Below the pieces are notes generated by a model, which saw nothing but the letters and a program-made list of their open reading frames with translations, did no database searches and was not told where the DNA came from. From assembly GCA_002238565.1 (NCBI GenBank), contig MPMP01000006.1:27182-91181 (forward strand): 64,000 bases of DNA, read 5' to 3'. Below, in pieces: positions 17,597 to 27,854 of this stretch (positions within the stretch are counted from its first letter, which is position 1; the number at the start of each line of letters is the position of its first letter). Origin of the DNA: Albidovulum sp. bin36 (lineage in GTDB: Bacteria > Pseudomonadota > Alphaproteobacteria > Rhodobacterales > Rhodobacteraceae). The position numbers and the translations under genes were made by a program.

Positions 17597-18090
17597 ATGG
17601 TAAAATTTAGTCCCGACAGCGGCAGGAAGCCGCGTCGTCCGAAACTTGAGGCCGTCGGGCTGGATGCGGACGATACGCTTTGGCGGAACTGATTCCCGGC
17701 GCGCGGGAGGCCATTGAAAAATTGGCGGGTAGCGTTCGGCTCCCGCTTTTAACGAAGGGCGACCTATTCGATCAGGAATGCAAGCTAGCGCAATCGGGGC
17801 TTCGCGAATGATTCGACGGGATAGAAATCGCCAGCGGCAAGACCTCGGAAGCGTACGGCGGAATTTTCAATTCCTATGGCCCTTCCGCGGACCCTGCCAT
17901 GATGGTCGGAAACTCCTTGAAGCCCGACATTCTGCCGGCGCTGCGAGCTGGCGGCTGGGCCGTATTCGTTCCGCGCGAACTGACCTGGGACTACGAGCGC
18001 GCGGAAATTCCTTCCAATTCGCCCCGTTTCATACAATTGCCGTGTATCCGGCAGTTGTCGGATCTGGTCGCGGAAAGATTGTCCCATTAG
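17597..18090 (+). pseudogene. HAD-family hydrolase remnant with deleted cap region
   Basis: The N-terminal motif VGLDADDTLW (motif I, two Asp) is read from ATG 17597 and ends at TGA after WRN near 17686. One frame over, the sequence resumes as LIPGAREAIEKLAG, then LLTKGDLFDQECKLAQSGL (motif II/III region), a TGA near 17811, and FDGIEIASGKTSEAY, MMVGNSLKPDILPALRAGGWAVFVP (motif IV) to TAG 18088-18090. Homologues have roughly a hundred residues of cap domain between the first two parts, absent here. The gene thus carries a large deletion, a frameshift and a nonsense codon; it is a clear dead gene of the YjjG-like branch. Confidence 0.85.
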
Positions 18091-18291
18091 GAAACGGACC
18101 GCTCAGGCGGAGCTCGTCGGTTGAAAAAGGCCACAAACTGAACGGATTTCCAGTTCCAAAAACGCGCGCCAAGTAATTTATTGCGCGGACGATTGGTTTT
18201 TGCTAGAATTTCTGATAAGGCCTAGCGCCAGCATAACACGCAATTCAACCGCAGCGCCAAGATTGCGGAAGGACAAACGAGGTGCAGTTTA

Positions 18292-19662
18292 GTGACTTCC
18301 CAGATTGTGCGCGTGAACTTTTCGAATGTTTTAATCGCGTTGGCGATCGCGGCCGCGGCCGCAGTTTGGCAGGCTGCGGCGGCAGGTGCGGCCACCTACG
18401 CTGCTATGGTTGTCGATGCGAGAAACGGGGAAGTATTGTTTTCTCGGAATGCGAATGCAAGGCTTCACCCGGCGTCGCTTACAAAAATGATGACGATGTA
18501 CGTCGCGTTCGAGGCCGTTGAAAACGGCGAAATCGGCTTGGACGACAAATTCAGGATATCGCGCCGGGCCGCATCGGAGCCTCCATCCAAGCTTGGACTG
18601 CGACCAGGTTCCAGGATCAAGTTTCGCTATCTGCTTCGAGCCGCGGTCGTGAGGTCAGCCAACGATGCGGCCACGGCAATCGCAGAAGCGGTTTCCGGGA
18701 GCGTCGAAGCATTCGCCCGGAGAATGAACAGGACTGCGAAGGCGATGGGCATGACCCATACGAATTTCAAGAATGCCCATGGATTGACCCAAAACGGTCA
18801 TTTGTCGTCTGCGCGCGACATGACCATCCTAGGCCGGCACCTGATTTACGATTTCAACGACTATTACAACATGTACTCGCGGCCATCGACTTTTGCCGGC
18901 TTAAAGACCGTTAGGAACACGAATAGGCGGCTCCTGAACGGCTACAGGGGAGCCGACGGAATCAAGACCGGGTATACCCGGGCTGCCGGCTACAATCTCG
19001 TTGCCTCTGCAAAGAGGGGACGCGTTCGAGTAATCGCGACAGTATTCGGCGGTAAAAGCGTAGCATCTCGAACCAAGCACGTAATGGAATTGCTCGACAA
19101 GGGATTTGCGCGGGCTAAAGAAAACGTGCGGCTGAAAAAGCCCGCTTTGCCCATCTACGCGTCTCGCTCGCCTGCGCTCGAGATGTCCGTGATTCCGATG
19201 TGGCGACCCGATGAATTTGAAGACGCCGGAATAGTTGCCGGCGAGTCTGTCGGCGTCTCCGGGGAGCAAGGCTCGATTCAAGACGATGCCGACCAGCGAC
19301 TCGGAGATGCCGTTTCCGACGGCGAGGCGATCGACGATAATGCGGTCCTGTCGCACGTGCCTTTGCCGAGGCCGCCGGCTTTGGCGGCTAGCTCGGCGTC
19401 AACCGGCGATCCGTCCTCGGGGGAGAGCGACTGGCGTATCACCGTCGGCAAATTCCCTACATCCTATCAAGCAGAGAAAAAACTGATTGCAGCCGGGCTG
19501 ATTGTCCACAGGTCAATGCCAGGCGTGGAAAAATCCATCGAGGCAACGAAATATTTTTTCCGGCCCAGCTTCATTAACTTGAGCAAATCCCAGGCGGAAA
19601 CGGCGTGCCGAATTCTTGTCGCCAGGGAAATCGAGTGCGAGATCGACGGTCCCGGCGGATAG
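18292..19662 (+). CDS. D-alanyl-D-alanine carboxypeptidase with C-terminal SPOR domain
   Basis: Penicillin-binding protein of the DacA/DacC class, removing the terminal D-Ala from peptidoglycan pentapeptides in the periplasm. A signal peptide covers residues ~1-35. The three active-site motifs are present: SLTK at 62-65, SAN at 122-124 and KTG at 224-226. After a variable linker rich in acidic residues, a SPOR-like domain (from about residue 382, DWRITVGKFPTSYQAEKKL) probably binds denuded glycan at the division site; this fusion is common in alphaproteobacteria. The frame starts at GTG 18292 with GAGG nine bases ahead. The first copy of the 139-bp repeat begins nine bases after its stop. Confidence 0.92.
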   Translation: MTSQIVRVNFSNVLIALAIAAAAAVWQAAAAGAATYAAMVVDARNGEVLFSRNANARLHPASLTKMMTMYVAFEAVENGEIGLDDKFRISRRAASEPPSKLGLRPGSRIKFRYLLRAAVVRSANDAATAIAEAVSGSVEAFARRMNRTAKAMGMTHTNFKNAHGLTQNGHLSSARDMTILGRHLIYDFNDYYNMYSRPSTFAGLKTVRNTNRRLLNGYRGADGIKTGYTRAAGYNLVASAKRGRVRVIATVFGGKSVASRTKHVMELLDKGFARAKENVRLKKPALPIYASRSPALEMSVIPMWRPDEFEDAGIVAGESVGVSGEQGSIQDDADQRLGDAVSDGEAIDDNAVLSHVPLPRPPALAASSASTGDPSSGESDWRITVGKFPTSYQAEKKLIAAGLIVHRSMPGVEKSIEATKYFFRPSFINLSKSQAETACRILVAREIECEIDGPGG

Positions 19663-19670
19663 AAGCCGCC

Positions 19671-19809
19671 CGGGCGGGCCTAGTCAAAAGTCGAGGCGAA
19701 CAGACCTGCAAATGCCGGAGGCGCATTTGCAGCGCCTGTCGAAATATCGATCCGGTGGAAGCGGAGCGGCTCCGGCGGCGCGTTCGTTCGGAGGTTTCGG
19801 CGGCGGGAG
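19671..19809. repeat. 139-bp direct repeat, left copy
   Basis: Compared with 21701-21839 (constant offset 2030) I count about seven mismatches over 139 bases and no gaps. It contains a perfect ten-base inverted repeat, CTGCAAATGC and GCATTTGCAG, around a seven-base loop at 19706-19732. It lies directly behind the carboxypeptidase gene and forms the left edge of the three-gene cassette. Confidence 0.92.
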
Positions 19810-19970
19810 AGGATCATGAGTGATTTCAAGGGATGTCATTTTCGTGGCGAGATCATACTTTAGGCAGTGCGATGAACTGCACTTTTCGAAGCCTTTTGTG
19901 GAAAGCCCAATTAGGTTAACTGTGGCCGCCGAGCGATTGATTTCGCGATATGAGGAGGCTATTGACTTAG

Positions 19971-20501
19971 ATGTCAATGCGTGTAATGCTTAGCAAAGCA
20001 GTTGCACAAGGCTTGCTGTGCCTGGTGGAACCGAGAATGCCGAGTGAGCCAATGATCCGATTCTTGTATGCTTCCAAAGACGTACATGACTATATTACCG
20101 GTCCGTGGACAAACAAAGAGGATGAGTTCCGATGCGGTAAGCTCTGGGCCGACTTTGACAGATTTGTTGAAGGTGGAGTGATTCCTGTTTCTCTGAACCA
20201 CCCTCACCACAAGCCTCAAAATACCTACCTGTCCCGGCTGCATCCTGCCGAAAACGAAGTATGGGTGATTCGAAGTCGCGCTCCGAAACCAGGACTCAGG
20301 GTTTTTGGCAGGTTTGCAGGCAGAGACTGCTTTGTGGCGTTGCGTTGGAGGCGGAGAAAAGAGCTCGGAGGGGCAGATTCGGAAGAGTTCCACAATGAAA
20401 TGTGTTGCTGTAAGGCCGTTTGGAGGCGGATATTTCCCGCCTGTGATCCATTAAAGGGGAACAACGTCGATGAATACATCTCGAAAGCCTTACTTATCTG
20501 A
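19971..20501 (+). CDS. Unknown protein with RelE-like C-terminal part, first gene of cassette
   Basis: 176 residues, no name I can give. The block IRFLYASKDVHDYITGPWTNKEDE near residue 29 and DRFVEGGVIPVS are followed by EVWVIRSRAPKPGLRVFGRFAGRDCFVAL, which resembles the beta core of RelE/HigB-type toxins (basic residues on antiparallel strands). It is followed, with 32 bases of overlap, by an XRE-type regulator, the arrangement of HigBA-like pairs with the toxin first. I infer a candidate toxin. ATG 19971 has GAGGAGG about 13 bases upstream; ATG 20037 (MPSEPMIRF), with GGTGGAA ahead, fits the likely domain start better. Confidence 0.6.
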   Translation: MSMRVMLSKAVAQGLLCLVEPRMPSEPMIRFLYASKDVHDYITGPWTNKEDEFRCGKLWADFDRFVEGGVIPVSLNHPHHKPQNTYLSRLHPAENEVWVIRSRAPKPGLRVFGRFAGRDCFVALRWRRRKELGGADSEEFHNEMCCCKAVWRRIFPACDPLKGNNVDEYISKALLI

Positions 20502-20994
20502 GGTTCTTAACGGTGACAAAATTCCACTCGGAACGCTGTCCTACTTTCGAGAGCGCTTTCGCGATCGCCTTTACGATCTGGTGATCGAGGAGTTTCTGAA
20601 GCAACGTGCAGAAAGCGATTTGACACAGGCCGAGGTTGCCCGACGAATCGGCCGCCGACCAGAGCAAATCACGCGCTGGTTCGGTGCGCCCGGCAACTGG
20701 ACTCTCGAAACCGTAAGCGATCTCTTGCTGGCGATTGCCAAGTCTGAACCTGCCGTGATTTTGTTACCTCTAGAAGGCCGTGCCAATCGCAACTATCGGG
20801 GCCAAGACCTACCAACCCAATACCAAAGTGAACCAGAAAGTTCCCAGTTGGCCCAATCGGCGATCAGGGCCAGCGAAAAACAAGAGGGACTCAGCGCGCG
20901 CGATAGGGCCATTGAGTTCTCTTGGAATCGTCATTCCGGTCGCCTAGCGTCAAACCAGAATCATAGAGGTCGTCATGAAACTGCTTGGAATTGA
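20470..20994 (+). CDS. XRE-family helix-turn-helix protein, second gene of cassette
   Basis: 174 residues. After an N-terminal helical part (FRERFRDRLYDLVIEEFLKQ), the segment DLTQAEVARRIGRRPEQITRWFGAPGNWTLETVSDLLLAI is a standard XRE/Cro-type helix-turn-helix (residues ~52-92). The remaining C-terminal third is polar and probably disordered. Position behind a RelE-like gene suggests an antitoxin and autoregulator. ATG 20470 has AAGGGGA ten bases ahead. It overlaps the next gene by 20 bases, so all three are translated as one unit. Confidence 0.75.
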   Translation: MNTSRKPYLSEVLNGDKIPLGTLSYFRERFRDRLYDLVIEEFLKQRAESDLTQAEVARRIGRRPEQITRWFGAPGNWTLETVSDLLLAIAKSEPAVILLPLEGRANRNYRGQDLPTQYQSEPESSQLAQSAIRASEKQEGLSARDRAIEFSWNRHSGRLASNQNHRGRHETAWN

Positions 20995-21634
20995 GATGAG
21001 CCGCGTTACGGCATTGTTTCAGGCGACGAGGCCGAAAGGCCAATTTTACCGCCCATACTTCGCCGCCAAAGTGGCAGAACGATACCGTTTCGGAAGCGCG
21101 CCTCAAACCATAGCCGAATTGGAAAGACCAAAGATCGAATTCCGGCACGGCCTATTCGAAGATAGTGCGATAGAGACATTCGAAGTTTACAACGACGGCA
21201 TCATTGTGACATCACGCTCAGATACGGACTTCATCGACGCGTTTATCGATGATCTTGCTACGTGGCTAACGAACGATCATGGTCTTTTCATAATTGAAAC
21301 ACATACGGTTCGCCAAATGTATGATAGCAGCTTGCTAGTTGAAACTGATCGGAATGTCTTCCAGCCATTTGAATCGTATGCCGAAATACTCAAATTGATT
21401 GAAAAGTCTCTTAAGGAATCTTCAGGCTTGGGCGTCGAATTTCAGAATTATGGCTTCACACTAGCGGCAGACCAAACGCAGATTTCTGCCATGAAACCCA
21501 ATCTTTTCCGATTGGAAAGGAAAGAAGGGATCGAATTTTCTCGCCATCAACTCTATTCGACTGCACCGCTCAAGACCAAGCAGCACTTGGACATTCTCGA
21601 TCGACTGGAACAACTCATGCCGGACCAGTTTTGA
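20975..21634 (+). CDS. Unknown protein, third gene of cassette
   Basis: 219 residues and no family I can name. The start KLLGIEMSRVTALFQATRPKG and the segment GQFYRPYFAAKVAERYRF look like a conserved N-terminus; the middle (ETFEVYNDGIIVTSRSDTDFIDAFIDDLATWL) has alternating strand and helix; no transmembrane helix, signal peptide or nuclease motif is visible. AGAGGTCGTC precedes ATG 20975. Gene overlap with the XRE protein and the flanking repeats indicate that it moves with the pair upstream, so a role in the same toxin-antitoxin or defence function is possible, but there is no direct evidence. Confidence 0.6.
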   Translation: MKLLGIEMSRVTALFQATRPKGQFYRPYFAAKVAERYRFGSAPQTIAELERPKIEFRHGLFEDSAIETFEVYNDGIIVTSRSDTDFIDAFIDDLATWLTNDHGLFIIETHTVRQMYDSSLLVETDRNVFQPFESYAEILKLIEKSLKESSGLGVEFQNYGFTLAADQTQISAMKPNLFRLERKEGIEFSRHQLYSTAPLKTKQHLDILDRLEQLMPDQF

Positions 21635-21700
21635 ATTTATCGGAAAACGCTGCCAAATGGCCTCGCTTGCCCTACGACTGATCGGGGTCGTTTGCGGGAG

Positions 21701-21839
21701 GGGGCAGGCCTTGTCAAAAGTCGAGGCGAACAGACCTGCAAATGCCAGAGGCGCATTTGCAGCGCCTGTCGAAATTTCGATCCGGTGGAAGCGGAGCGGC
21801 TCCGGCGGCGCGTTCGTTCGGGGGATTCGGCGGCGGGAG
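21701..21839. repeat. 139-bp direct repeat, right copy
   Basis: Second copy of the repeat at 19671-19809, same orientation, with the inverted repeat at 21736-21762 (loop cAgaggc instead of cGgaggc). It starts 66 bases after the last cassette gene. The 280 bases to its right up to 22125 contain no recognised gene. Confidence 0.92.
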
Positions 21840-22125
21840 CCGAATAGAGGCAATCGTCCAAAGGGATTTGGGCGGCGAAGGCCGGCTTCGGGCAAAAAAA
21901 ATGCGCGTCCGCCGTGTTCCGCTTTGCGGTCGCCGGCCGAGGCATGGTCTGGCTCGCGGCGTCCGGCGGCGAAAGCCAAAAGTTCATACTGCGCCATTGG
22001 AGCGCGATTCGGAGCGGCGCGATGTATTCAAATGAGCCTGCGCCCGTTCCGGCGCGGCCAGTCGCAGGAAAAGCAGGCGAAACGCCCGTCGCCCGAATCC
22101 GATAAAATTCGAGTCGTGCGAACGG

Positions 22126-23739
22126 CTAGGCGACTCTTTCGGACAAATTGGGGATTTCGCCAAATGCAGCTTTAATCAACGTGCGCGTATAGTCCGATTG
22201 CGGGTTGTTGAAAATTTCGTCGGAGTTCCCCGCTTCAACGATATCCCCTTTGTTGAGAACAATCATCTTGTGTGAAAGCGCTTTGACTACGCGCAAGTCG
22301 TGACTGATGAACATGTATGCAAGCTTGTACTTTTTCTGGAGGCTGAGCAGCAAATCTATGATCTGAACTTGAACGGTCATGTCGAGCGCGGAGGTCGGCT
22401 CGTCCAGGACGACAAGCTTCGGATTCAGTATCATGGCCCTCGCGATTGCGATTCGCTGGCGCTGGCCGCCGGAAAACTCGTGCGGATACCTTTCCAGCAT
22501 GCCGGGGTCGAGGCCGACCTCCTTAAGAATCGATATCGTTTGCTGACGCTTGTCCATGCTACCGGAAGCGCCATGGACATCCAGTCCTTCCGAGACGATT
22601 TGCTCTATCGTAAGGCGGGGCGAAAGAGAGCCGTAGGGGTCCTGGAAGACAACTTGCATATTCCTGCGAAGCTCGCGCATTTCGCGGAACTTCAGGCCTT
22701 GGATGTTTTTGCCGGCGAAAATGATCGGTCCTTTCGAGGACACGAGCCTAAGTATCGCCAGCGCCAGCGTCGTCTTCCCCGATCCCGATTCGCCTACGAT
22801 TCCGAGAGTTTCGCCTTGCCGCACTGAAATGCTGGCGGAATTGACCGCCTTTATGTGGTCTACGGTGCGTCGCATAAAACCGCGCTGAACGGGGAACCAG
22901 ATTCGAAGATCTTTGGTCTCGATAATGACCTTGCCGTTTTCCGGCGGCGGCGGCGGGCTTCCCGAAGGTTCGGCATCGAGCAGAAGCTTCGTGTAGCGAT
23001 GCGAAGGCTCGGCAAAAATCTTCTCTTTCGGGCCTTGCTCGACAATTTCCCCGTTCTGCATGACGCATACCCGGTCGGCGATTTTCCTGACGATGTTGAG
23101 ATCGTGAGTAATGAACAGGAGCGCCATTCCTTCCGTCTCTTTGAGCTCGGCAAGCAATTCCAGGATTTGAGCCTGTATCGTTACGTCGAGAGCAGTCGTA
23201 GGCTCGTCGGCGATGAGGAGATCCGGGCCGTTGGCGAGCGCCATCGCGATCATGATGCGCTGTCGCTGCCCGCCGGAAAGCTGGTGGGGATAGTCCTTCA
23301 AGCGATGTTCCGCCCTGTCGATCCCGGTTTTTCGAAGCAAGTCGACAATGATGGATTTCGCCTCGGCGCCTTCGATGCCCTGGTGAAGCGACAAGCTTTC
23401 GCGAATCTGCTTTTCTATCGTGTGCAGCGGATTGAGCGACGTCATCGGCTCCTGGAAAATGAAGCTGATGTCGTTTCCGCGAGTTTTACGGAGGGTGGCT
23501 TCCGGCGCGCCGATCATTTCCCTGCCGCGATACAGAACGGAACCGCCGGTCGCCGCGTTGTCGGGAAGCAACCCCACGATCGACAAAGCCGTCACCGACT
23601 TGCCGGAACCCGATTCGCCTACGATCGCGACGGTTTCCCCGCGATCGACATCGAAGTCGATGCCGCGGACGGCGCGAATTTCCTTCCCGTCCTGCCGAAA
23701 GACGATGGAAAGGTCGCGGCACTTCAGGAACGAGCTCAC
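22126..23739 (-). CDS. yejF: Peptide ABC transporter, fused double ATPase (YejF type)
   Basis: Both ATPase domains of an oligopeptide/microcin-C-type importer in one 537-residue chain. Domain one: Walker A GESGSGKS near 38-45, [16 protein letters not shown] and the His switch (FITHD). Domain two: Walker A GESGSGKT near 311-318, [19 protein letters not shown] and FISHD. Each domain ends with the OppD-like C-terminal segment ([25 protein letters not shown]). Its ATG overlaps the last codons of the YejE gene (ATGA). Family members in E. coli drive uptake of peptides and peptide-nucleotide antibiotics such as microcin C. Confidence 0.93.
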   Translation of the reverse strand: MSSFLKCRDLSIVFRQDGKEIRAVRGIDFDVDRGETVAIVGESGSGKSVTALSIVGLLPDNAATGGSVLYRGREMIGAPEATLRKTRGNDISFIFQEPMTSLNPLHTIEKQIRESLSLHQGIEGAEAKSIIVDLLRKTGIDRAEHRLKDYPHQLSGGQRQRIMIAMALANGPDLLIADEPTTALDVTIQAQILELLAELKETEGMALLFITHDLNIVRKIADRVCVMQNGEIVEQGPKEKIFAEPSHRYTKLLLDAEPSGSPPPPPENGKVIIETKDLRIWFPVQRGFMRRTVDHIKAVNSASISVRQGETLGIVGESGSGKTTLALAILRLVSSKGPIIFAGKNIQGLKFREMRELRRNMQVVFQDPYGSLSPRLTIEQIVSEGLDVHGASGSMDKRQQTISILKEVGLDPGMLERYPHEFSGGQRQRIAIARAMILNPKLVVLDEPTSALDMTVQVQIIDLLLSLQKKYKLAYMFISHDLRVVKALSHKMIVLNKGDIVEAGNSDEIFNNPQSDYTRTLIKAAFGEIPNLSERVA

Positions 23740-24845
23740 TGGAAGATCTTTCTAGGATCGAAAGCGTCTCGCACGCCTTCGAAGATGAACACGAGCAGGG
23801 ATAGCATGACCGCGAATGTAACGAATGCAGTTATGCCCAGCCAGGGAGCTTGAAGATTCTGCTTGGCCTGGAGCGTCAGCTCGCCGAGAGAAGGACCTGA
23901 TCGAGGAAGGCCGAATCCCAGGAAATCAAGCACCGCGAGCGATCCTATGGTTCCGGTCGTAATGAATGGCAGCAGCGTAACCGTCGCGACCAGGGCGTTC
24001 GGCAATACGTGCCGGAACATGATCTTCCAATCCGCGACTCCCAGCGCTCTGGCGGCGCGAACATATTCGAAATTGCGGGCGCGAAGGAATTCCGCGCGTA
24101 CGACGCCGACCAGGGCGGTCCAGCCGAACAGCGTCATCAATATCACCAGGAGCCAAAAGTTCATGCGCCAGATCGCGGCGACGATTATGATGATGTAGAG
24201 CGAAGGCGTGGCGGACCAGATTTCAATGACGCGCTGGAAAATCAGATCGATCCATCCCCCGAAGTATCCTTGCACGGCCCCGGCCGCGATGCCTATTGCC
24301 GTCGTCAGCAGAGTAACGACCAGGGTAAACAAAATGGATAGTCGGAATCCGTAGATTATCCGCGCAAGTATATCCCGAGCCGTGTCGTCCGTTCCAAGCA
24401 GGTGATCGGCGTCAGGAGCGGATGGCGCCGCTCCCTCCACGTCGCTAACGGTGTTGTACGAGTACGGCACGGGCGGGAATACGATCCAGCCCTTTTCGAT
24501 TATCTCGCCATCGACCTCGCCGTCGGCGGCATCTTCGATGACGCCTTCGGGATCGTCCCAGCAGCTTTCCAGGCCGCCGGAAATAATTAGGCACTGGACT
24601 TCGATATCGCGATACACCGCCTCGGATTTGAAATCGCCGCCGAAATAGGTTTCCGGATAGAAGGCCGTTAGCGGCGAAAGCATCTTGCCGCGGTACTTGA
24701 CAAGCAAAGGCTTGTCGTTGGCGAGAAACTCCGCGAACACGGATGCGCCGAATAAAATCAGAAATACGATTAGCGACCAGAACGCTCGCCTGTTGGCGCG
24801 GAAATTCCGCCAGCGCCGCTGCCCTAGTGGAGAAAGCCTGATCAT
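23736..24845 (-). CDS. yejE: Peptide ABC transporter permease (YejE type)
   Basis: 369-residue inner-membrane permease of the DppC/OppC family. It opens with an [16 protein letters not shown] segment and first helix ([19 protein letters not shown]), followed by a long periplasmic loop with [21 protein letters not shown], a YejE hallmark, and then [21 protein letters not shown] leading into the five-helix permease core. The EAA loop ([22 protein letters not shown]) contacts the ATPase. It overlaps both neighbours by four bases, so stoichiometric translation is likely. Confidence 0.93.
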   Translation of the reverse strand: MIRLSPLGQRRWRNFRANRRAFWSLIVFLILFGASVFAEFLANDKPLLVKYRGKMLSPLTAFYPETYFGGDFKSEAVYRDIEVQCLIISGGLESCWDDPEGVIEDAADGEVDGEIIEKGWIVFPPVPYSYNTVSDVEGAAPSAPDADHLLGTDDTARDILARIIYGFRLSILFTLVVTLLTTAIGIAAGAVQGYFGGWIDLIFQRVIEIWSATPSLYIIIIVAAIWRMNFWLLVILMTLFGWTALVGVVRAEFLRARNFEYVRAARALGVADWKIMFRHVLPNALVATVTLLPFITTGTIGSLAVLDFLGFGLPRSGPSLGELTLQAKQNLQAPWLGITAFVTFAVMLSLLVFIFEGVRDAFDPRKIFQ

Positions 24846-25924
24846 GTCTCTCGCGATTCGAAATCGATGCGCGGATCGACCCAGACATACATCAAGTCGG
24901 AAATGATTCCGACGACGAGCCCAAGCAGCCCGAACATGAACAAGGTTCCGAAAATAACGGGATAGTCGCGAGCTAGCGCGGCTTCGTAGCCAAGCCGCCC
25001 CAAGCCGTCCAGCGAAAAGATCGTTTCGATAATTAGCGATCCGCCGAAAAAAACCGAGACGAAAACGGAAGGGAAGCCTGCGATTACTATCAGCATGGCG
25101 TTGCGGAAAACGTGGCCGTAGAGCACGCGGTTTTCCGCCAGGCCCTTTGCGCGGGCCGTCATGACGTATTGCTTATTGATTTCGTCGAGAAAGCTATTTT
25201 TGGTCAGCAGCGTAAGCGTGGCGAACGCCGAAATCGTCGACGCGAGAACGGGCAGCGCAATATGCCAGAAATAGTCCGCCACCTTTCCGAGAAGGCTTAG
25301 GTCGTCGAAATTGTCGCCGACCAGCCCTCGCAGCGGAAAAATCTTCAAGTACGAACCGCCGGCGAAGAGAACCAGAAGCAGGATCGCGAACAGAAAGCCG
25401 GGAATCGCGTAGCCGACGATGATAACGCCGGAGGTCCAGGTGTCGAAAGTGGTTCCGTCCCTTACGGCCTTGCGAATGCCAAGCGGAATCGACACGACGT
25501 ATGCGACAAGCGTCGACCATAGCCCCAAAGTGATCGAAACCGGCATTTTTTCGAGAATCAGATCGACCACGCTTATCGAGCGAAAAAAGCTTTCGCCGAA
25601 ATCCAGGCGAATATATCCCCACAGCATCTGGAGGAATCGCTCTAGCGGCGGCTTGTCGAATCCGAACTGCTTTTCCAGTTCCTCAATGAATTCTTCGCGC
25701 AGGCCTCGCGCGCCGAGATATCGGTCGTCGCTTAAATTTTCCCGAAGCGCGTCGCCTCCGGTGCCGGTTATGGCTTCGAATACGTCGCCCTCGCCTTCAA
25801 GCTGAGCCAGAATCTGTTCGACCGGCCCCCCGGGTACGAACTGAACGAGGACGAAGTTCATAATCATGATCCCGAGCAAAGTCGGGATCACGAGCGCCAA
25901 TCGGCGAAGAATGTATGCTCCCAT
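24842..25924 (-). CDS. yejB: Peptide ABC transporter permease (YejB type)
   Basis: 360-residue DppB/OppB-family permease. The N-terminal helix with [32 protein letters not shown] is typical, followed by the long YejB-specific periplasmic insertion (residues ~45-105, [19 protein letters not shown]) and the permease core with [20 protein letters not shown]. The EAA loop is [24 protein letters not shown]. It starts 22 bases after the binding-protein gene and overlaps yejE by four. Confidence 0.93.
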   Translation of the reverse strand: MGAYILRRLALVIPTLLGIMIMNFVLVQFVPGGPVEQILAQLEGEGDVFEAITGTGGDALRENLSDDRYLGARGLREEFIEELEKQFGFDKPPLERFLQMLWGYIRLDFGESFFRSISVVDLILEKMPVSITLGLWSTLVAYVVSIPLGIRKAVRDGTTFDTWTSGVIIVGYAIPGFLFAILLLVLFAGGSYLKIFPLRGLVGDNFDDLSLLGKVADYFWHIALPVLASTISAFATLTLLTKNSFLDEINKQYVMTARAKGLAENRVLYGHVFRNAMLIVIAGFPSVFVSVFFGGSLIIETIFSLDGLGRLGYEAALARDYPVIFGTLFMFGLLGLVVGIISDLMYVWVDPRIDFESRET

Positions 25925-25946
25925 TGGAAGCCGGCTCAGTCTTGCT

Positions 25947-27854
25947 TCAAATTGCGCCGGCCGCCCTTAAGCTTTCCGCTTTCTCTTCGTTGTACCACCA
26001 GAAGTCCAGATTGCCTAAAGCAAGCGGAGGCATTTTTTCAGGATCGGGATGTTCGAAAATGTTGTAGTACGCGACGGTGTGGACATTCTTGTACCACTGA
26101 GGAATCCAGAACCTCAGCGCCCTAAGCACCCTGTCCAAGGCCCTGACGGCCGTATTCAACTCCTCCTGCGACTTTGCCGCCAGCACATGGTCGATCAAGG
26201 TATCGACCGCGGGATCTTTCAGCCCCGCGGTGTTGAAGACGCTTGTGTCCGCAGTTTCGGAACCGAAGAATTGACGAAGTCCGGTTCCAGGCACGTAGTT
26301 GCCGCCAAGCGAATCCGTAATAATGTCGAAGTCGTGGTTTCTGGTTCTTTCGGTATACTGAGCGTAGTCGACGCGGCTGTGAATGGCTTCGATGCCAAGT
26401 CGCTTAAGATTCTCGACGAAAGGTAGGATTATTCGGTCGAATGCGGGGCTGCTCTCGAGAAACTCGACTCTAAGCGATTCGCCTTCGGCGTTTCTTAGTA
26501 CTCCATCGCCATCGACGGTCCATCCCGCTGCTTCCAGCAATTCGCTGGCCTTGCGCAGATTCGCGCGGTCGGTTTGACGGATGCCGGACGCTGGCGACAT
26601 TACGGCGGGCTCGGCAAAGACCTCGTCGGGAATTTGACCGCGAAGCGGTTCCAGGAGTTCAAGTTCATCGGCTCCCGGCAAGCCGGTGGCCGCCAGATAG
26701 CTGTTTTCCCAGAACGAGTGAATTCGCGCGTACAAGTCGTAGAACAAGGTCTTGTTGGACCATTCGAAATTGAACATGAGGCCAATCGCTTCGCGCACCC
26801 TTGGATCTTGGAACTGCGGCCTTCGCAAATTCATTACGAAGGACTGGCCTGACGCAATCCCGCCGTCGGGCAGCGTCTTGCGAATTACATGGCCCTTGTC
26901 GAGCGCATCGAAATTATATTCGGTTGCCCACGACTTTGACAGATTTTCGGAACGGAAGGTATATGAGCCGGCCTTGAATCCTTCGAATGCCGACACGGTG
27001 TCGGCATAATACTCGACCCTTATGCTGTCGAAGTTGTTCCGGCCGACATTGATCGGCAAGTCGCTGCCCCAGTAGTCGGGATTGCGCCGATATACGATGC
27101 GCCTGTTAATATCCAGCGAATCAAGCACGTACGGCCCCGATCCAAGCGCAGGATCCAGTCGCGATTCGTCTAGCCTCGCTTCGTTGGCTTCGAACCATGC
27201 CCTGGAGAATATGGGTATCCCGCCAATCATATCAGGATAGTCGCGAGTTGATTCAGCCGTGTTGAATGTGAATTTAATACGGTGCGGGCTTTCTATCGCC
27301 ACCGATTCTACAACTTTTGCGAGCTGCGCCCTGTATGAAGGCAGGCCCTGCTCGAGGAGAATTTCGTAGCTGAACAGGACATCGTCGGCGGTTAGCGGCG
27401 ACCCGTCCGAAAATTTCGCTTCGGGACGGAGGTTGTACGCCGTCCATGATCGATCGTTCGGATACTCGATCGACTCGGCAAGCAGTCCGTAGCTGGCATC
27501 GACTTCGTCGGCCGTTCCCGTCAGCATGGACTCGAAAAAAATGGAAGACAAACTGCCGGCTCGTCCCTTTCGACTGTAGGGATTCATGGAATCGAACGTG
27601 CCGAATCCCCAAATCGCAATTTCCCCGCCCTTGGGCGCATCCGGGTTCACATAATTCAGATGATCGAAATCCTCTGCGTATTTTAGATTTCCGAATGTAG
27701 AAATTCCGTGCGAATGTATCACGGCCTCGGATTCCGATGCCGCGCTCGAAACGGCGGCCAGCGGTAGCCAGGCAAGAAATGAAATCGCCGAAATGCTTGC
27801 CAATGCCTTCGAATGCCTAAAGCCTCTGTGCATATTATTGCTTATTTTGCTCAT
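25947..27854 (-). CDS. yejA: Peptide ABC transporter substrate-binding protein (YejA type)
   Basis: Periplasmic solute receptor of the SBP_bac_5 family, about 635 residues. The signal peptide includes [19 protein letters not shown] and probably ends after SSA. Domain I starts [29 protein letters not shown], where the family is most conserved, and the ending [28 protein letters not shown] matches YejA. ATG 27854 is chosen because AGGAA lies eight bases ahead; the longer frame to 27914 has no such site. First gene of the yejABEF unit, with about 600 bases of free upstream sequence for its promoter. Confidence 0.92.
   Translation of the reverse strand: MSKISNNMHRGFRHSKALASISAISFLAWLPLAAVSSAASESEAVIHSHGISTFGNLKYAEDFDHLNYVNPDAPKGGEIAIWGFGTFDSMNPYSRKGRAGSLSSIFFESMLTGTADEVDASYGLLAESIEYPNDRSWTAYNLRPEAKFSDGSPLTADDVLFSYEILLEQGLPSYRAQLAKVVESVAIESPHRIKFTFNTAESTRDYPDMIGGIPIFSRAWFEANEARLDESRLDPALGSGPYVLDSLDINRRIVYRRNPDYWGSDLPINVGRNNFDSIRVEYYADTVSAFEGFKAGSYTFRSENLSKSWATEYNFDALDKGHVIRKTLPDGGIASGQSFVMNLRRPQFQDPRVREAIGLMFNFEWSNKTLFYDLYARIHSFWENSYLAATGLPGADELELLEPLRGQIPDEVFAEPAVMSPASGIRQTDRANLRKASELLEAAGWTVDGDGVLRNAEGESLRVEFLESSPAFDRIILPFVENLKRLGIEAIHSRVDYAQYTERTRNHDFDIITDSLGGNYVPGTGLRQFFGSETADTSVFNTAGLKDPAVDTLIDHVLAAKSQEELNTAVRALDRVLRALRFWIPQWYKNVHTVAYYNIFEHPDPEKMPPLALGNLDFWWYNEEKAESLRAAGAI

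Noticed and set aside
17449..17610. Plus-strand ORF of 53 residues (MILLYRGIGRIEFGQLEMG)
   Set aside because: It has no ribosome site, no family and no conserved neighbour; it lies between clpS and a pseudogene and could be chance.
19605..19823. 72-residue ORF spanning the left 139-bp repeat
   Set aside because: The protein is Arg/Cys-rich and the matching frame in the right copy is not equally open; the DNA repeat itself explains the sequence.
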